Origin: Alphaproteobacteria bacterium
GTDB lineage: Bacteria > Pseudomonadota > Alphaproteobacteria > Micavibrionales > Micavibrionaceae
Reading direction: 5' to 3'
Assembly: GCA_028282385.1 (NCBI GenBank)
Contig: JANQIB010000119.1
Coordinates: forward strand, 1 to 34,493
DNA length: 34,493 nucleotides
Below the pieces are notes generated by a model. That model saw only the letters and a program-made list of their open reading frames with translations. It was not told the DNA's origin and did no database searches. This document shows positions 1-8,640 of this stretch, piece after piece (the first letter of the stretch is position 1; every line of letters begins with the position of its first letter). Made by a program: the position numbers and the translations under genes.

Positions 1-1478
1 AGCTTTTCAGATTCTTCAACCAATGGGCAGACCCAGTAGGCTCGCGCGCCTTTTTCGGTTTGGTTGTGAATGGCCTCCATAATGTCTTCGACTTTTTCCC
101 TGGAGAAAAGACGTGTGTCGACCGGTTTGCGTCCGGGCGGCTTTTCATCAAGACGGCTGACCTCCATATCGCCATAAGCTGTCAGAGTCAGTGTGCGTGG
201 AATGGGCGTTGCCGTCATCACCAGAACATCCGTGCCTTTGCCTTTGGAGGAGAGTTCTAAACGTTGATGGACGCCAAAACGATGTTGCTCATCAATCACA
301 GCCAATCCTAGGTCATAAAACTCGACACCACTTTGGAAGAGGGCATGGGTGCCGATAATAATATGAACATCACCGTTTTTGATCTGCTCTAAAATGTCTT
401 CGCGGATTTTACCTTTATCCCGACCCGTCAGGGTAATAGCTTTCAGGCCTGCCGCTTCGATCCAGGGCTTGAAACTTTGCTCATGCTGGCGGGCGAGAAT
501 TTCGGTCGGCGCCATAATCGCGGCTTGCGAACCGCATTCAATGACATTGAGCATCGCCATCATCGCGACCACTGTTTTCCCGCTGCCGACATCGCCTTGT
601 AGTAGACGAAGCATTTTGATAGCCGCATGCATATCTTCGTCAATTTCAGCAATAGCTTTAACCTGCGCGCCAGTCAGATCAAACGGGAGAACATCTAAAA
701 CTTTTTTCCGCAAGCTTTCATCATTTGTCCAGGCGCGCCCATTTTTCTTGCGCTGTTTTTGGCGAACAAGGGCAAGTGCTAACTGATTGGCCAGGAATTC
801 ATCATAGGCAAGGCGCATCCGCGCCGGATCTTCAGGCAGGATGCCGCCTATATCGTGCGGCGCGTGAAGTTTTTGAAGCGCTGCATCAAAATCCGGCCAG
901 TGATTATTTTTCTTATGCGCCGGGTCGAGCCATTCCGGCAAAGGCGTTACAAATTTAAGCGCACCACCCATTGCTTTTCGCACTGCTTTATTGGTCAGGC
1001 CGGCGGTTAACGGATAAACAGGTTCAAGCGTTTCAATGCTGGATCGTTCTTCCGGTTTCACAATAGCATCCGGGTGTACGATTTGCGGCTTGCCCTGATA
1101 AAACTCAACCTTGCCGGAGATAACGCGAACGTCATGCAAAGGCAGGTTCTTTTCAATCCACCCTTTATTTGCATTAAAAAAGACAAGATCAATGGCGCCG
1201 GTGCCATCTGTCGCGTGAACACGGTAAGGCAGACCATGGCGGGTGGCAGGCTTATGGCTTTCAATCCGGACTTCAACCGTGACGATTTTACCGTTTGGCA
1301 CATCTTTGAGTTTTGGCGAATATCGCCGGTCGACAAAATCCACTGGCTTGTGCCAGAGCAGGTCGATGACTTTTTCTCCACCGGTCAGTTTTTGGAAGAG
1401 CGGCAGAGTTTTCGGCCCGACACCCGGCAAAGTTGTCAGGTTTTTAAAGAGCGGATCAAGGTCAAACGGACGCGGCAT
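1..1478 (-). CDS. recG: ATP-dependent DNA helicase RecG, 3' part cut by window edge
   Basis: RecG is the superfamily 2 helicase that regresses stalled replication forks and remodels Holliday junctions. About 492 N-terminal residues are present; the C-terminal helicase half runs off the left edge. The N-terminal wedge/OB-fold region is followed by Walker A GDVGSGKT near residues 294-301, the DEQHRFG box near residue 395 and the MTATPIPRTL motif III. The start ATG (1476-1478) opens MPRPFDLDPLFKNLTTLPGVGPKT, the usual RecG beginning with a helix-hairpin-helix-like GVGPKT. It is divergent from sdhE, and the 90 bp between the two start codons is almost entirely a palindromic repeat, so the promoter is not obvious. 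RecG next to sdhE-mfd is a known alphaproteobacterial gene order. Confidence 0.96.
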   Translation of the reverse strand, partial: MPRPFDLDPLFKNLTTLPGVGPKTLPLFQKLTGGEKVIDLLWHKPVDFVDRRYSPKLKDVPNGKIVTVEVRIESHKPATRHGLPYRVHATDGTGAIDLVFFNANKGWIEKNLPLHDVRVISGKVEFYQGKPQIVHPDAIVKPEERSSIETLEPVYPLTAGLTNKAVRKAMGGALKFVTPLPEWLDPAHKKNNHWPDFDAALQKLHAPHDIGGILPEDPARMRLAYDEFLANQLALALVRQKQRKKNGRAWTNDESLRKKVLDVLPFDLTGAQVKAIAEIDEDMHAAIKMLRLLQGDVGSGKTVVAMMAMLNVIECGSQAAIMAPTEILARQHEQSFKPWIEAAGLKAITLTGRDKGKIREDILEQIKNGDVHIIIGTHALFQSGVEFYDLGLAVIDEQHRFGVHQRLELSSKGKGTDVLVMTATPIPRTLTLTAYGDMEVSRLDEKPPGRKPVDTRLFSREKVEDIMEAIHNQTEKGARAYWVCPLVEESEK

Positions 1479-1490
1479 AATCTAGTAATA

Positions 1491-1559
1491 AACCACAGAG
1501 GCGCAGAGGCACAGAGCATTTTTAAAATTAAGACTCTGTGTCTTTGTGTCTCTGTGGTT
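1491..1559. repeat. Interspersed palindromic repeat between recG and sdhE
   Basis: Two 26-nt arms (1491-1516 and 1534-1559) form a long inverted repeat beginning AACCACAGAG. The only four mismatches, at arm positions 11, 13, 16 and 19, are all G on the left against T on the right, so they become G-U pairs in a plus-strand RNA. The ACCACAGAG...CACAGAG core resembles a repeat I remember from many unrelated bacterial genomes. It leaves 12 bp to the recG start codon and 9 bp to the sdhE start codon. Confidence 0.8.
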
Positions 1560-1568
1560 ATATATAAT

Positions 1569-1874
1569 ATGCCTGATCTTTTTGAAAAAACTCGAAAACG
1601 CCTGATTTTCCGTTCCTGGCACCGGGGGACGCGGGAAATGGACCTGATTTTGGGCAGCTTTGCCAATGCCAATGTCCCGGATTTTTCTGAAGATGAGCTC
1701 GCCCTCTACGACAAATTGTTGCAAAACCCCGACCCCGACCTCTATAACTGGATTTCCGGCCGGGAGGATGTTCCCAAAGAAGAACATTCTGCGGTCATGG
1801 ATCAATTGTTAGAGCATCATTATGCACAGTGCCGCGCCACAGGAAGCGACGACATCCCCGGAAGATCTAAGTAG
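1569..1874 (+). CDS. sdhE: FAD assembly factor SdhE (succinate dehydrogenase flavinylation factor)
   Basis: SdhE is a small cytoplasmic chaperone that promotes covalent attachment of FAD to the flavoprotein subunit of succinate dehydrogenase. The 101-residue product has the family signature RKRLIFRSWHRGTREMD near its N-terminus, including the RGxxE motif that contacts the flavoprotein, and a helical body of usual length. The start ATG at 1569 was chosen because homologs begin just before this motif; no convincing Shine-Dalgarno sequence precedes it and a TATAAT string (1563-1568) abuts the ATG. The frame is open far upstream only as a shadow of recG. Its last 53 nt overlap the start of mfd, suggesting translational coupling. 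Confidence 0.93.
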   Translation: MPDLFEKTRKRLIFRSWHRGTREMDLILGSFANANVPDFSEDELALYDKLLQNPDPDLYNWISGREDVPKEEHSAVMDQLLEHHYAQCRATGSDDIPGRSK

Positions 1875-4800
1875 TTTACAGGACAGGTGCGTCTTCGGTG
1901 CGCCGGAGGGGCAGGATGCGCGCTATCTTATTCAGAAGGCGCAGACACTTTCCAAAGAACAAAAGATTTTAATACATATCGCGCTGGATGATACACGCGC
2001 GGCAATGCTGATCGAGCTTATTCATTTCTTTGCGCCGGAGATTGATGTTGTTCACTTCCCGGCTTGGGATTGTTTGCCCTATGATCGCGTCTCTCCGAAT
2101 AAAGACGTGTCCGGTCAGCGTGTCGCCGCGCTTTGCCGTCTTTTGGAGTGGCAAAAAGAAGAAAAATTCCTCCCGCGCATTTTGATCACGACAGTGAATG
2201 CCGCTACGCAAAAGGTTTTACCGCAGGGTGCTTTAAAAGACGCGAGCTTCAGCGCGTCGGTTGGTGGACGTCTCAACCAGGACGCGTTGATGTCATTCCT
2301 GACCGCCAACGGATATTTGCGCAGTGACACGGTGCGTGAGGCTGGGGAATACGCGGTGCGCGGCGGGATCATTGATATTTTTCCGCCAGCTTCTGAAGAG
2401 CCGGTGCGGATTGATTTATTCGGGGATGAGGTAGAAAGTATTAAATCTTTTGATCCTTCGACTCAACGTACGGAAAAATCTTTAGAACATTTTTCTTTAA
2501 AACCGGTTTCCGAGTTTTTCCTGAATGAAGAGTCGATACACCGCTTTCGCTCCGGTTACCGGGAATCCTTCGGCGCGGTGCGGGAGGATGATCCGCTTTA
2601 TGAAGCGGTCAGTGAAGGGCGGCGCTATAACGGGATGGAGCATTGGCTGCCGCTTTTTTATGAGCGGATGGAAACGCTTTTTGAATATTGCCCGAACGCT
2701 TTTATCACGCGTGACCATCACAGCGCACGATCTGCGCATGAACGGTGTTCGCAAATAGAAGATTTTTACCAGGCGCGGAAAACACTTGAAGCAGCATCGC
2801 AGAAAAAACCGGGGAAGAAAGGCACCGATGTCTCTCTGTCCGGGACAAAATATCACCCGCTTGAGCCAGGCCGGCTTTACTTGCGGGAAGAGGAATATAA
2901 GGCGCAACTTGAGAATTCTTATTTACTGGTTCCTTTTTTGCCCCCTCTCCCTAACCCTCTCCCCGTGGGGGAGAGGGAAGCACCGCGAAGCGGTGCGGGT
3001 GAGGGGGGCGCGTGCAATGCTGGCGCGAAAAAAGGGCGGGACTTTGCCGATATCCGCGCTTTGCCGGATGGGGATGTTTTCGGGGAGTTGAAAACACATC
3101 TGGCCGGCCTCGCGCCGCGTAAAATCCTGATTGCCTGTTATTCCGACGGCGCCCGTGAGCGGGTTAAGACGATGCTCGATAATGCCAAGATCGGGCCGTT
3201 CACAGAAACGAATAGTCTTGATTTTAAAGAGACTGGCCTTGCGGTTCTAAGCCTGGAGCACGGGTTTGTGTCTGATGATCTTGTCGTGATTACCGAACAG
3301 GATCTTCTCGGCGACCGGCTGGCGCGCAAGAGCAAACGCCGCAAGAAGGCCGATAACTTTTTAACTGAGGTCTCCTCGCTGGAGCCGGGTGATCTGGTAG
3401 TCCATATCGAGCATGGCGTTGGACGGTTTGAAAGTCTTGAAACACTCGATGTGTCCGGCATTTTGCATGACTGCCTGAAGCTTGTTTATCACGGCGGCGA
3501 TAAGCTCTTCGTGCCGGTTGAAAATATTGAAGTGCTCTCGCGTTTTGGATCGGATGAAGGGTTTACACAGCTGGACAAGCTTGGCGGCGCGGGATGGCAG
3601 GCACGGAAAAGCCGGGTCAAAAAAGATTTAATGGTCATGGCCGAAGGGCTTTTGAAAATCGCCGCGGCGCGGCTCTTACGCAAGGGCGAACCGCTTCATG
3701 TTGATAAAACAATGTATGATCAGTTTTCCGCGCGCTTTCCGTATGCGGAAACGGAAGATCAGCTTCGCTCGATCAATGATGTGATTGAAGATCTTGGCGG
3801 CGGGCAGCCAATGGACCGGCTTGTCTGTGGTGATGTCGGTTTTGGGAAAACGGAAGTGGCGCTACGCGCGGCTTATGTCGCGGCAATGAGCGGCGCGCAG
3901 GTTGCCGTTGTTGTGCCGACAACATTGCTCGCGCGTCAGCATTATAAGAATTTTGTCACGCGCTTTGAAGGTTTGGGTCTGCGTATCGGGCAATTGTCGC
4001 GGATGGCAAATGCAAAAGATGTGAAAGCCACGAAAGACGGGCTTGCAGACGGCAGTGTGAATATTGTCATCGGCACACATGCTATTTTATCTAAAGATGT
4101 AAAGTTTGCGCATCTGGGGCTTGTGATTGTTGATGAAGAGCAGCGTTTTGGCGTTAAACAAAAGGAAAAGCTCAAAGAGCTCAAAGCTGATGTGCATGTG
4201 CTCACACTGACGGCTACGCCAATCCCGCGGACCCTGCAAATGTCTTTGTCTGGCGTGAAGGATATGAGCCTGATCACCACGCCGCCGGTGGACCGTCTCG
4301 CAATCCGGACCTTTGTTTTGCCTTATGATCCGATGGTCATCCGTGAGGCCTTGCTGCGGGAGCATTATCGCGGCGGGCAGAGTTTTTATGTCTGTCCGCG
4401 CATCAGTGATATCCAGGATGTTGAAGAACAGCTGAAGGAGCTTGTGCCGGAGCTAAAACTGGTCACGGCGCACGGGCAGATGCCGGCAGGTGAACTGGAT
4501 GAACGGATGAGCGCATTTTATGACGGGCAGTATAATGTTCTGCTCGCCACTAATATCATTGAAAGCGGGATTGATATCCCAAGCGCCAATACGATGATTG
4601 TACACCGCGCGGATATGTTCGGCCTGGCGCAGCTTTACCAGATCCGCGGGCGGATTGGCCGTTCTAAGGTGCGGGCCTATGCCTATCTGACCTATCAGCC
4701 GGATAAGGCTCTTACTGCGCAGGGGCAAAAGCGCCTTGAGGTGATTGAAACACTCGATACGCTTGGTGCGGGCTTTCAGCTCGCCAGTCATGACATGGAT

Positions 4801-5394
4801 ATTCGCGGTGCGGGGAACCTGCTGGGCGAAGAACAGTCCGGTCACATTAAAGAGGTCGGGGTGGAGCTCTACCAGCAAATGCTGGAAGAAGCGGTGGCGA
4901 CTGCGCGGGCTGGCGTTGATATTGAGGATATTAAAGAGCAGGAAAAATGGTCGCCGAATATTAATCTCGGCACATCTGTTCTGATCCCGGAAACCTATGT
5001 TGAAGATTTAAGCGTACGGATGAGTCTCTATCGCCGCCTGGCCGACCTGGAAACGCGGGATGATATTGAAAGCTTTGCGGCGGAGCTGATCGACCGGTTT
5101 GGAAAATTACCCGAAGAAGTTGATAATCTTCTCGATATTGTTGCGATCAAACAGCTTTGTAAAAGCGCCGGGGTGGACCGCGTCGATGCCGGACCAAAAG
5201 GGGCGACGATCGGTTTTTATAAAGATGTGCCGCCAAATGTGCCTGCGCTGATGGAGTGGATCGAGGTCAAGCGCGGGATGGTCAAACTCCGTCCAGATCA
5301 AAAAATTGGAATTATCCGGAGCTGGGAAGATACGGCCGCGCGCGTGAAGGGGATCCAGAGTGTGATGAAAGAGTTAGCCGCGCTGAAGACATAA
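1822..5394 (+). CDS. mfd: Transcription-repair coupling factor Mfd
   Basis: Mfd removes RNA polymerase stalled at DNA lesions and recruits UvrA. The 1190-residue protein has the UvrB-like N-terminal domains (about 20-340), an RNA-polymerase-interacting CarD-like domain (about 520-585, beginning PGDLVVHIEHGVGRF), the translocase with Walker A GDVGFGKT (670-677), DEEQRFGV (771 onward) and LTATPIPRTLQMS, followed by the TRG region and C-terminal autoinhibitory domain. The start overlaps sdhE by 53 nt; it gives the usual N-terminus reaching the conserved GAPEG motif, and the next Met is about 60 residues in. Residues about 374-396 (LPPLPNPLPVGEREAPRSG...) are encoded by an inserted palindromic element lying in a linker between the UvrB-like and later domains. 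A strong hairpin terminator follows immediately. Confidence 0.97.
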   Translation: MHSAAPQEATTSPEDLSSLQDRCVFGAPEGQDARYLIQKAQTLSKEQKILIHIALDDTRAAMLIELIHFFAPEIDVVHFPAWDCLPYDRVSPNKDVSGQRVAALCRLLEWQKEEKFLPRILITTVNAATQKVLPQGALKDASFSASVGGRLNQDALMSFLTANGYLRSDTVREAGEYAVRGGIIDIFPPASEEPVRIDLFGDEVESIKSFDPSTQRTEKSLEHFSLKPVSEFFLNEESIHRFRSGYRESFGAVREDDPLYEAVSEGRRYNGMEHWLPLFYERMETLFEYCPNAFITRDHHSARSAHERCSQIEDFYQARKTLEAASQKKPGKKGTDVSLSGTKYHPLEPGRLYLREEEYKAQLENSYLLVPFLPPLPNPLPVGEREAPRSGAGEGGACNAGAKKGRDFADIRALPDGDVFGELKTHLAGLAPRKILIACYSDGARERVKTMLDNAKIGPFTETNSLDFKETGLAVLSLEHGFVSDDLVVITEQDLLGDRLARKSKRRKKADNFLTEVSSLEPGDLVVHIEHGVGRFESLETLDVSGILHDCLKLVYHGGDKLFVPVENIEVLSRFGSDEGFTQLDKLGGAGWQARKSRVKKDLMVMAEGLLKIAAARLLRKGEPLHVDKTMYDQFSARFPYAETEDQLRSINDVIEDLGGGQPMDRLVCGDVGFGKTEVALRAAYVAAMSGAQVAVVVPTTLLARQHYKNFVTRFEGLGLRIGQLSRMANAKDVKATKDGLADGSVNIVIGTHAILSKDVKFAHLGLVIVDEEQRFGVKQKEKLKELKADVHVLTLTATPIPRTLQMSLSGVKDMSLITTPPVDRLAIRTFVLPYDPMVIREALLREHYRGGQSFYVCPRISDIQDVEEQLKELVPELKLVTAHGQMPAGELDERMSAFYDGQYNVLLATNIIESGIDIPSANTMIVHRADMFGLAQLYQIRGRIGRSKVRAYAYLTYQPDKALTAQGQKRLEVIETLDTLGAGFQLASHDMDIRGAGNLLGEEQSGHIKEVGVELYQQMLEEAVATARAGVDIEDIKEQEKWSPNINLGTSVLIPETYVEDLSVRMSLYRRLADLETRDDIESFAAELIDRFGKLPEEVDNLLDIVAIKQLCKSAGVDRVDAGPKGATIGFYKDVPPNVPALMEWIEVKRGMVKLRPDQKIGIIRSWEDTAARVKGIQSVMKELAALKT
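2941..3008. repeat. Palindromic repeat inserted in frame inside mfd
   Basis: This 68-nt element folds into a three-way structure. Hairpin one is CCCTCTCCCC (2955-2964), loop GTG, GGGGAGAGGG (2968-2977). Hairpin two is GCACCGC (2980-2986), loop GAA, GCGGTGC (2990-2996). An outer stem pairs 2941-2951 with 2997-3007 with a single T-T mismatch. It keeps the mfd frame open and adds about 23 residues. The CCCTCTCC...GGAGAGGG core resembles a widely dispersed intergenic repeat, but here it sits inside an essential-type gene. Confidence 0.85.
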
Positions 5395-5424
5395 AAAAAC
5401 CGCCCGAGGGAAGGGCGGTTTTTT
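5394..5424 (+). terminator. Rho-independent terminator after mfd, possibly bidirectional
   Basis: Stem AAAAAACCGCCC (5394-5405) with GGGCGGTTTTTT (5413-5424) around the loop GAGGGAA. It starts at the mfd stop codon, and because both arms carry A/T runs it could also stop the convergent gene ending at 5443. Confidence 0.9.
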
Positions 5425-5442
5425 GTAAAACTGGTTATTAAT

Positions 5443-5796
5443 CTATTTTGGACGCCATTGAGATTGACTAGCTAAGCACATGTACTCTCGTTGGAATTTG
5501 ACCCGAACACCGTCTTTATATCCCATATTTTTGGAAAAGCCACTGTTAAACATCATGCAACAGCTTACATTCGGATTTGTTTTCAGAAGGTTACGAATAT
5601 TTGATCGTTGCCTAGATTCGCTAGCGTGTCCAAAGCTATAGCGCTTTCCTGTTCTATTATCGTAACAAGTAGTACTCGCAGCTGCTTTCGTTGTACCGAG
5701 TACAGGCTCGAGTGGTGTGCCATCAAATGGAATTCCAGTGGCAGCAACGCCTGCTATAGCGACGGCCAAAAATGATCCACGTGCTGTTTTGTTCAT
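5443..5796 (-). CDS. Small secreted hypothetical protein
   Basis: I do not recognise this 117-residue protein. The N-terminus MNKTARGSFLAVAIAGVAATG looks like a signal peptide or membrane anchor, so the mature part is probably periplasmic. It has four cysteines (one in TTCYDN, two in VSCCMM, one in YMCLAS), enough for two disulfides. The start at 5796 is preferred over the in-frame ATG at 5808 because GGAGGA (minus strand, 5801-5806) sits four bases ahead of it. The gene is a monocistron, convergent with mfd and divergent from the gene at 5916. Confidence 0.75.
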   Translation of the reverse strand: MNKTARGSFLAVAIAGVAATGIPFDGTPLEPVLGTTKAAASTTCYDNRTGKRYSFGHASESRQRSNIRNLLKTNPNVSCCMMFNSGFSKNMGYKDGVRVKFQREYMCLASQSQWRPK

Positions 5797-5842
5797 ATTT
5801 TCCTCCATATCCGCTGTCAGGCGGTGTTCATAATTCTGAATG

Positions 5843-5877
5843 ATGAGGACACTATGTTTTTTTCATAATAATGTCAA
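5843..5877 (-). promoter_or_regulatory. Candidate promoter for the small secreted protein
   Basis: On the minus strand a perfect TTGACA (5872-5877) is followed 15 bp later by CATAGT (5851-5856), a fair -10 match. Transcription would begin about 50 nt before the start codon. The short spacer lowers confidence. Confidence 0.35.
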
Positions 5878-5915
5878 GCAATAAATTTAGGATTTCTTAA
5901 CAAATATGAAAAACC

Positions 5916-6392
5916 GTGCGGTTTGAAGCGTTTACAGCTATACTGGAAAAGAATCAAACAGCAGCGAAAGACGGCGTGATGACCCAGGACTATGTGATTT
6001 CCAAGATAAAACAGGCGCTTGAGAATAGCCGCGGCAATGAAACCAAGGCTCGTCAGCAGATTATTGCCTGGACCTATGAGGATACGAAACTGCTCCATGA
6101 TTTAGCCAAACCGCATATGACCGGGATTATTGCGCACGCCATTTCACGGGTGAAACGGATGCAGGAACGCGGGGAAAAGACCATTAAGCCGGAACCTGTG
6201 CCGGGGCCGGTCAGCGATCCGGAACTGGATGGAACGTTCGGGATTGAACTTTTGAAAGCCATTGCCGCAGACGGGCGCGCGAAATTCGGCATGGAGTCCA
6301 ATGACAGGCCAGCACCGAAACGCGGCGCGGCGTCCCAGCAGCATATTGATGCGATTAAAATGATGGCCCGGAAGGGGAAATCGGAAGAGTAG
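5916..6392 (+). CDS. Conserved hypothetical protein upstream of sugar kinase
   Basis: I do not recognise a named family. The soluble, helical 137-158 residue product contains a well-formed core, MTQDYVISKIKQALENSRGN followed by ETKARQQIIAWTYEDTKLLH, a Pro-rich middle (KPEPVPGPVSDPE), and a basic C-terminus. There is no signal peptide or membrane segment. The longer frame starts at a GTG (5916); the ATG at 5979 (MTQDYV) looks equally or more likely to be the real start, though neither has a clear ribosome binding site. The stop codon (6390-6392) directly abuts the ATG of the kinase gene, so the two are surely co-translated and may share a pathway. Confidence 0.7.
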   Translation: MRFEAFTAILEKNQTAAKDGVMTQDYVISKIKQALENSRGNETKARQQIIAWTYEDTKLLHDLAKPHMTGIIAHAISRVKRMQERGEKTIKPEPVPGPVSDPELDGTFGIELLKAIAADGRAKFGMESNDRPAPKRGAASQQHIDAIKMMARKGKSEE

Positions 6393-7352
6393 ATGCCCTC
6401 TCTGCCCGCGCAGATCTCAGATCATCTCAATCACTTTATAGAGCAGGCCGGATGGGCCGGCGCTTTGCGAGAGCCTTTGCAGGCGGACTGGAGCGTTAAA
6501 ACATTTGAGCGCTTACAGAAGGACAATGGTGAGACCGCTTGTCTCATAGTCTGGAATGAGTCTGCCGATCCTTTTGACCGTTTTTTAACTTTGGCCGACG
6601 TTCTACGCAAAGAAGGTTTAAGTGCACCGGAGATCTATGCCGCCGATCCGGAAAACCGTTTTGTCCTGTGCGAAGATTTTGGAGACCAGGATGTTTCAGC
6701 TGCTCTGGAAACAGGGGCCGATCAAAAAAAGCTTTACGGTTTGGCCGCCGATGTTTTGGACCATATCCGTTTGACGTTTCAGGGCAATGATCTTGATCTT
6801 CCCGCATTTCACGGCGGGCGGCTTCACAAGACAAAAGATTTCCTGGTGTCTTATTATTTGAAAGGCTCGCCGGAGCAGGTAGAGGAATATAACGCGCTCT
6901 GGGATACGTTTGAGGCAAAGCAGCCACCTTGCCCGAAGACTTTTATCCATGGCGATTATCACCCGCATAATCTCATGTGGCTGCCAGACCGGAAGGGCTT
7001 AAAAGTCGTTGGATTGATTGATTTTGCCGGAGCCATGTGGGGGCCGGCGCCCTATGACCTGGTTAATTTACTCGAAGATATAAGGCGTGATGTTCCTGAA
7101 GAGATTAAGCCCGAAATGCGGGCGCGATATTGCGCGCAGATGAGTAAAGGGGATCGGGCGGTTTTTGATCTCTGGTACGATATCCTGGCATTTCAATTTC
7201 ATGCCCGTGTGATTGGCCAGATTCTAAAACTGGAGCGGGAGGATTTGAAAATTCATTTGCCGCGGCTAGAGAGATTTCTCAAAGAACATCTTGAAAAAGA
7301 CGTCTTCGCACCGTTTAAAGAGTTTTTCAGCGCGCAGGGCTTTTCCTTATAA
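6393..7352 (+). CDS. APH-fold phosphotransferase, AmgK-like sugar kinase
   Basis: This 319-residue protein has the aminoglycoside phosphotransferase/choline kinase fold. The catalytic loop HGDYHPHNLMW places the base at D188, and IDFAGAMWGPAPYDL provides the metal-binding D210. The whole-length pattern (short N-terminus, C-terminal helical lobe) fits the COG3178 group that includes AmgK, the anomeric kinase of MurNAc/GlcNAc in peptidoglycan recycling. No MurU-like nucleotidyltransferase is adjacent, so the sugar substrate is inferred only from family resemblance. The start immediately follows the upstream stop codon; the last 26 nt overlap the convergent O-antigen ligase gene. Confidence 0.8.
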   Translation: MPSLPAQISDHLNHFIEQAGWAGALREPLQADWSVKTFERLQKDNGETACLIVWNESADPFDRFLTLADVLRKEGLSAPEIYAADPENRFVLCEDFGDQDVSAALETGADQKKLYGLAADVLDHIRLTFQGNDLDLPAFHGGRLHKTKDFLVSYYLKGSPEQVEEYNALWDTFEAKQPPCPKTFIHGDYHPHNLMWLPDRKGLKVVGLIDFAGAMWGPAPYDLVNLLEDIRRDVPEEIKPEMRARYCAQMSKGDRAVFDLWYDILAFQFHARVIGQILKLEREDLKIHLPRLERFLKEHLEKDVFAPFKEFFSAQGFSL

Positions 7353-8637
7353 AGGGCACACAAAGCGCCATGCCGAGCAGGAACCAGATTTGCCGTGTAT
7401 AAGCCATTTCGTGAAACACACACATCACGCCATAGCAGAGGAAAGCCAGGAAAATAGAAAAGGTCAGGGGATCTTTCCGGCCGAGCCAGAGCCGATGGAG
7501 ACAAAACAGGAAAAAGAGAGAAAAAATCAAAAGGCCAGCTATACCCGTTTCGATGAGGAGCCAAAGCGGCGTTGAATCCAAAAGGGCAATATATTTTCCA
7601 TCTTCCAGTTTTTGGTGATACAAGGCCGCGCCGAGCCCGGCGCCAAACAGTTCGTGGTCTTTAAAAATAATCAGGGCTTCTTCGAGTGTGGACAGGCGGT
7701 TTTCATCTCCCTGGTAGGTGAAATCCTGGCGGACTTCCTTGGTGTCTTTTAATGTTTTGATTTCCGATGCTTTTTGAAAAATCTCATGATTTTGTTCCCG
7801 GACAAAACCAAGCTTTTGGGGGGCATGTGCATAAAGAGCCGTCAGAGCAATGATCCCCAGTAAGAAGGGAAGAAGAAATCTGACGGTGCGTTTTCTGTAG
7901 GCAAACAGCAAATAAACAAAAAGGATGAGCAGGGCCAGGAAGCTGGCACGGGACCCGATATCAACCAGTCCAAATGGTAAAAGGAACAGGATAATATTTG
8001 TCATTCGCTGCGGAAAAAGAGGTTTGCCTGAAAGGTCAAAGCCGATCAGCAGGCATAAACTTATGAGAGTAAAGAGGGCATAGGCATTTCTATTGGCCAT
8101 AAAACCTTCCAGAGGAAACCAGAGATCAAGATCGATAAAGAACCAGGTTGATGGCGGGTAGGCGATCATCAGAGTCATGCAGTAAATCTGGAGGATCAGG
8201 ATAACAAAAAAGAACGTGCATAAGGTCTGTGTGAACTGAAACACTTTTTCAGAGCAAAGATTGGTGGCTATCCAGCCGCCAAGTGCCATGTAGGCAACCA
8301 TGACGGCAAAGCCGGGAAGTTTATTCATAAGGGCCCAGTTGCTCCAGACGTCATACAGATAGTAGGTGTTTAGTGCGGCCAGCACCAGCAGGCTAAAAAG
8401 ACCGGCAAGCCAGGCGTAAGTGTAAGGTAACTGCCAGTCCGGCCAGTGCGACTTTTTACGCAGCAGGCTATACAAAATTGCGAGCCCGGTAAAAGGAATG
8501 ACAATATCTGATAAAGCAATCCGAAGGCCGGTATAATATTCATCCTGAAACAGGTTGAACTGAACCTGAAGCAGGACGGCAAATGCTGTCAGCAGAATCA
8601 GGGGCAAAGAAAAGCTGTCGAAGGAAAAGCCGCGCAT
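7327..8637 (-). CDS. O-antigen ligase/polymerase (WaaL/Wzy-like) membrane protein
   Basis: The 436-residue polytopic inner-membrane protein has about ten to twelve hydrophobic segments and the Wzy_C-type signature: a cytoplasmic-end helix pair with GSRASFLALLILFVYLLFA, and a large periplasmic loop (residues about 265-355) containing the ALIIFKDHELFGAGLGAALY motif with the family's G-x-G element, followed by TPLWLLIETGIAGLL. Such proteins ligate or polymerise lipid-linked O-antigen or exopolysaccharide. The start follows the stop of the flippase-like gene by 3 bp, so they form an operon. The exact polymer is unknown; ligase and polymerase cannot be told apart from sequence alone. Confidence 0.8.
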   Translation of the reverse strand: MRGFSFDSFSLPLILLTAFAVLLQVQFNLFQDEYYTGLRIALSDIVIPFTGLAILYSLLRKKSHWPDWQLPYTYAWLAGLFSLLVLAALNTYYLYDVWSNWALMNKLPGFAVMVAYMALGGWIATNLCSEKVFQFTQTLCTFFFVILILQIYCMTLMIAYPPSTWFFIDLDLWFPLEGFMANRNAYALFTLISLCLLIGFDLSGKPLFPQRMTNIILFLLPFGLVDIGSRASFLALLILFVYLLFAYRKRTVRFLLPFLLGIIALTALYAHAPQKLGFVREQNHEIFQKASEIKTLKDTKEVRQDFTYQGDENRLSTLEEALIIFKDHELFGAGLGAALYHQKLEDGKYIALLDSTPLWLLIETGIAGLLIFSLFFLFCLHRLWLGRKDPLTFSIFLAFLCYGVMCVFHEMAYTRQIWFLLGMALCVPFIRKSPAR

Positions 8638-8640
8638 TGT

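Noticed and set aside
1074-1568. An N-terminal extension of sdhE running back to 1074
   Set aside because: It is antisense recG sequence; SdhE homologs start just before the RSWHRGTRE motif.
2941-3008. The palindrome in mfd as a transcription terminator
   Set aside because: No U-tract follows and it lies inside an intact reading frame, so it would abolish Mfd.
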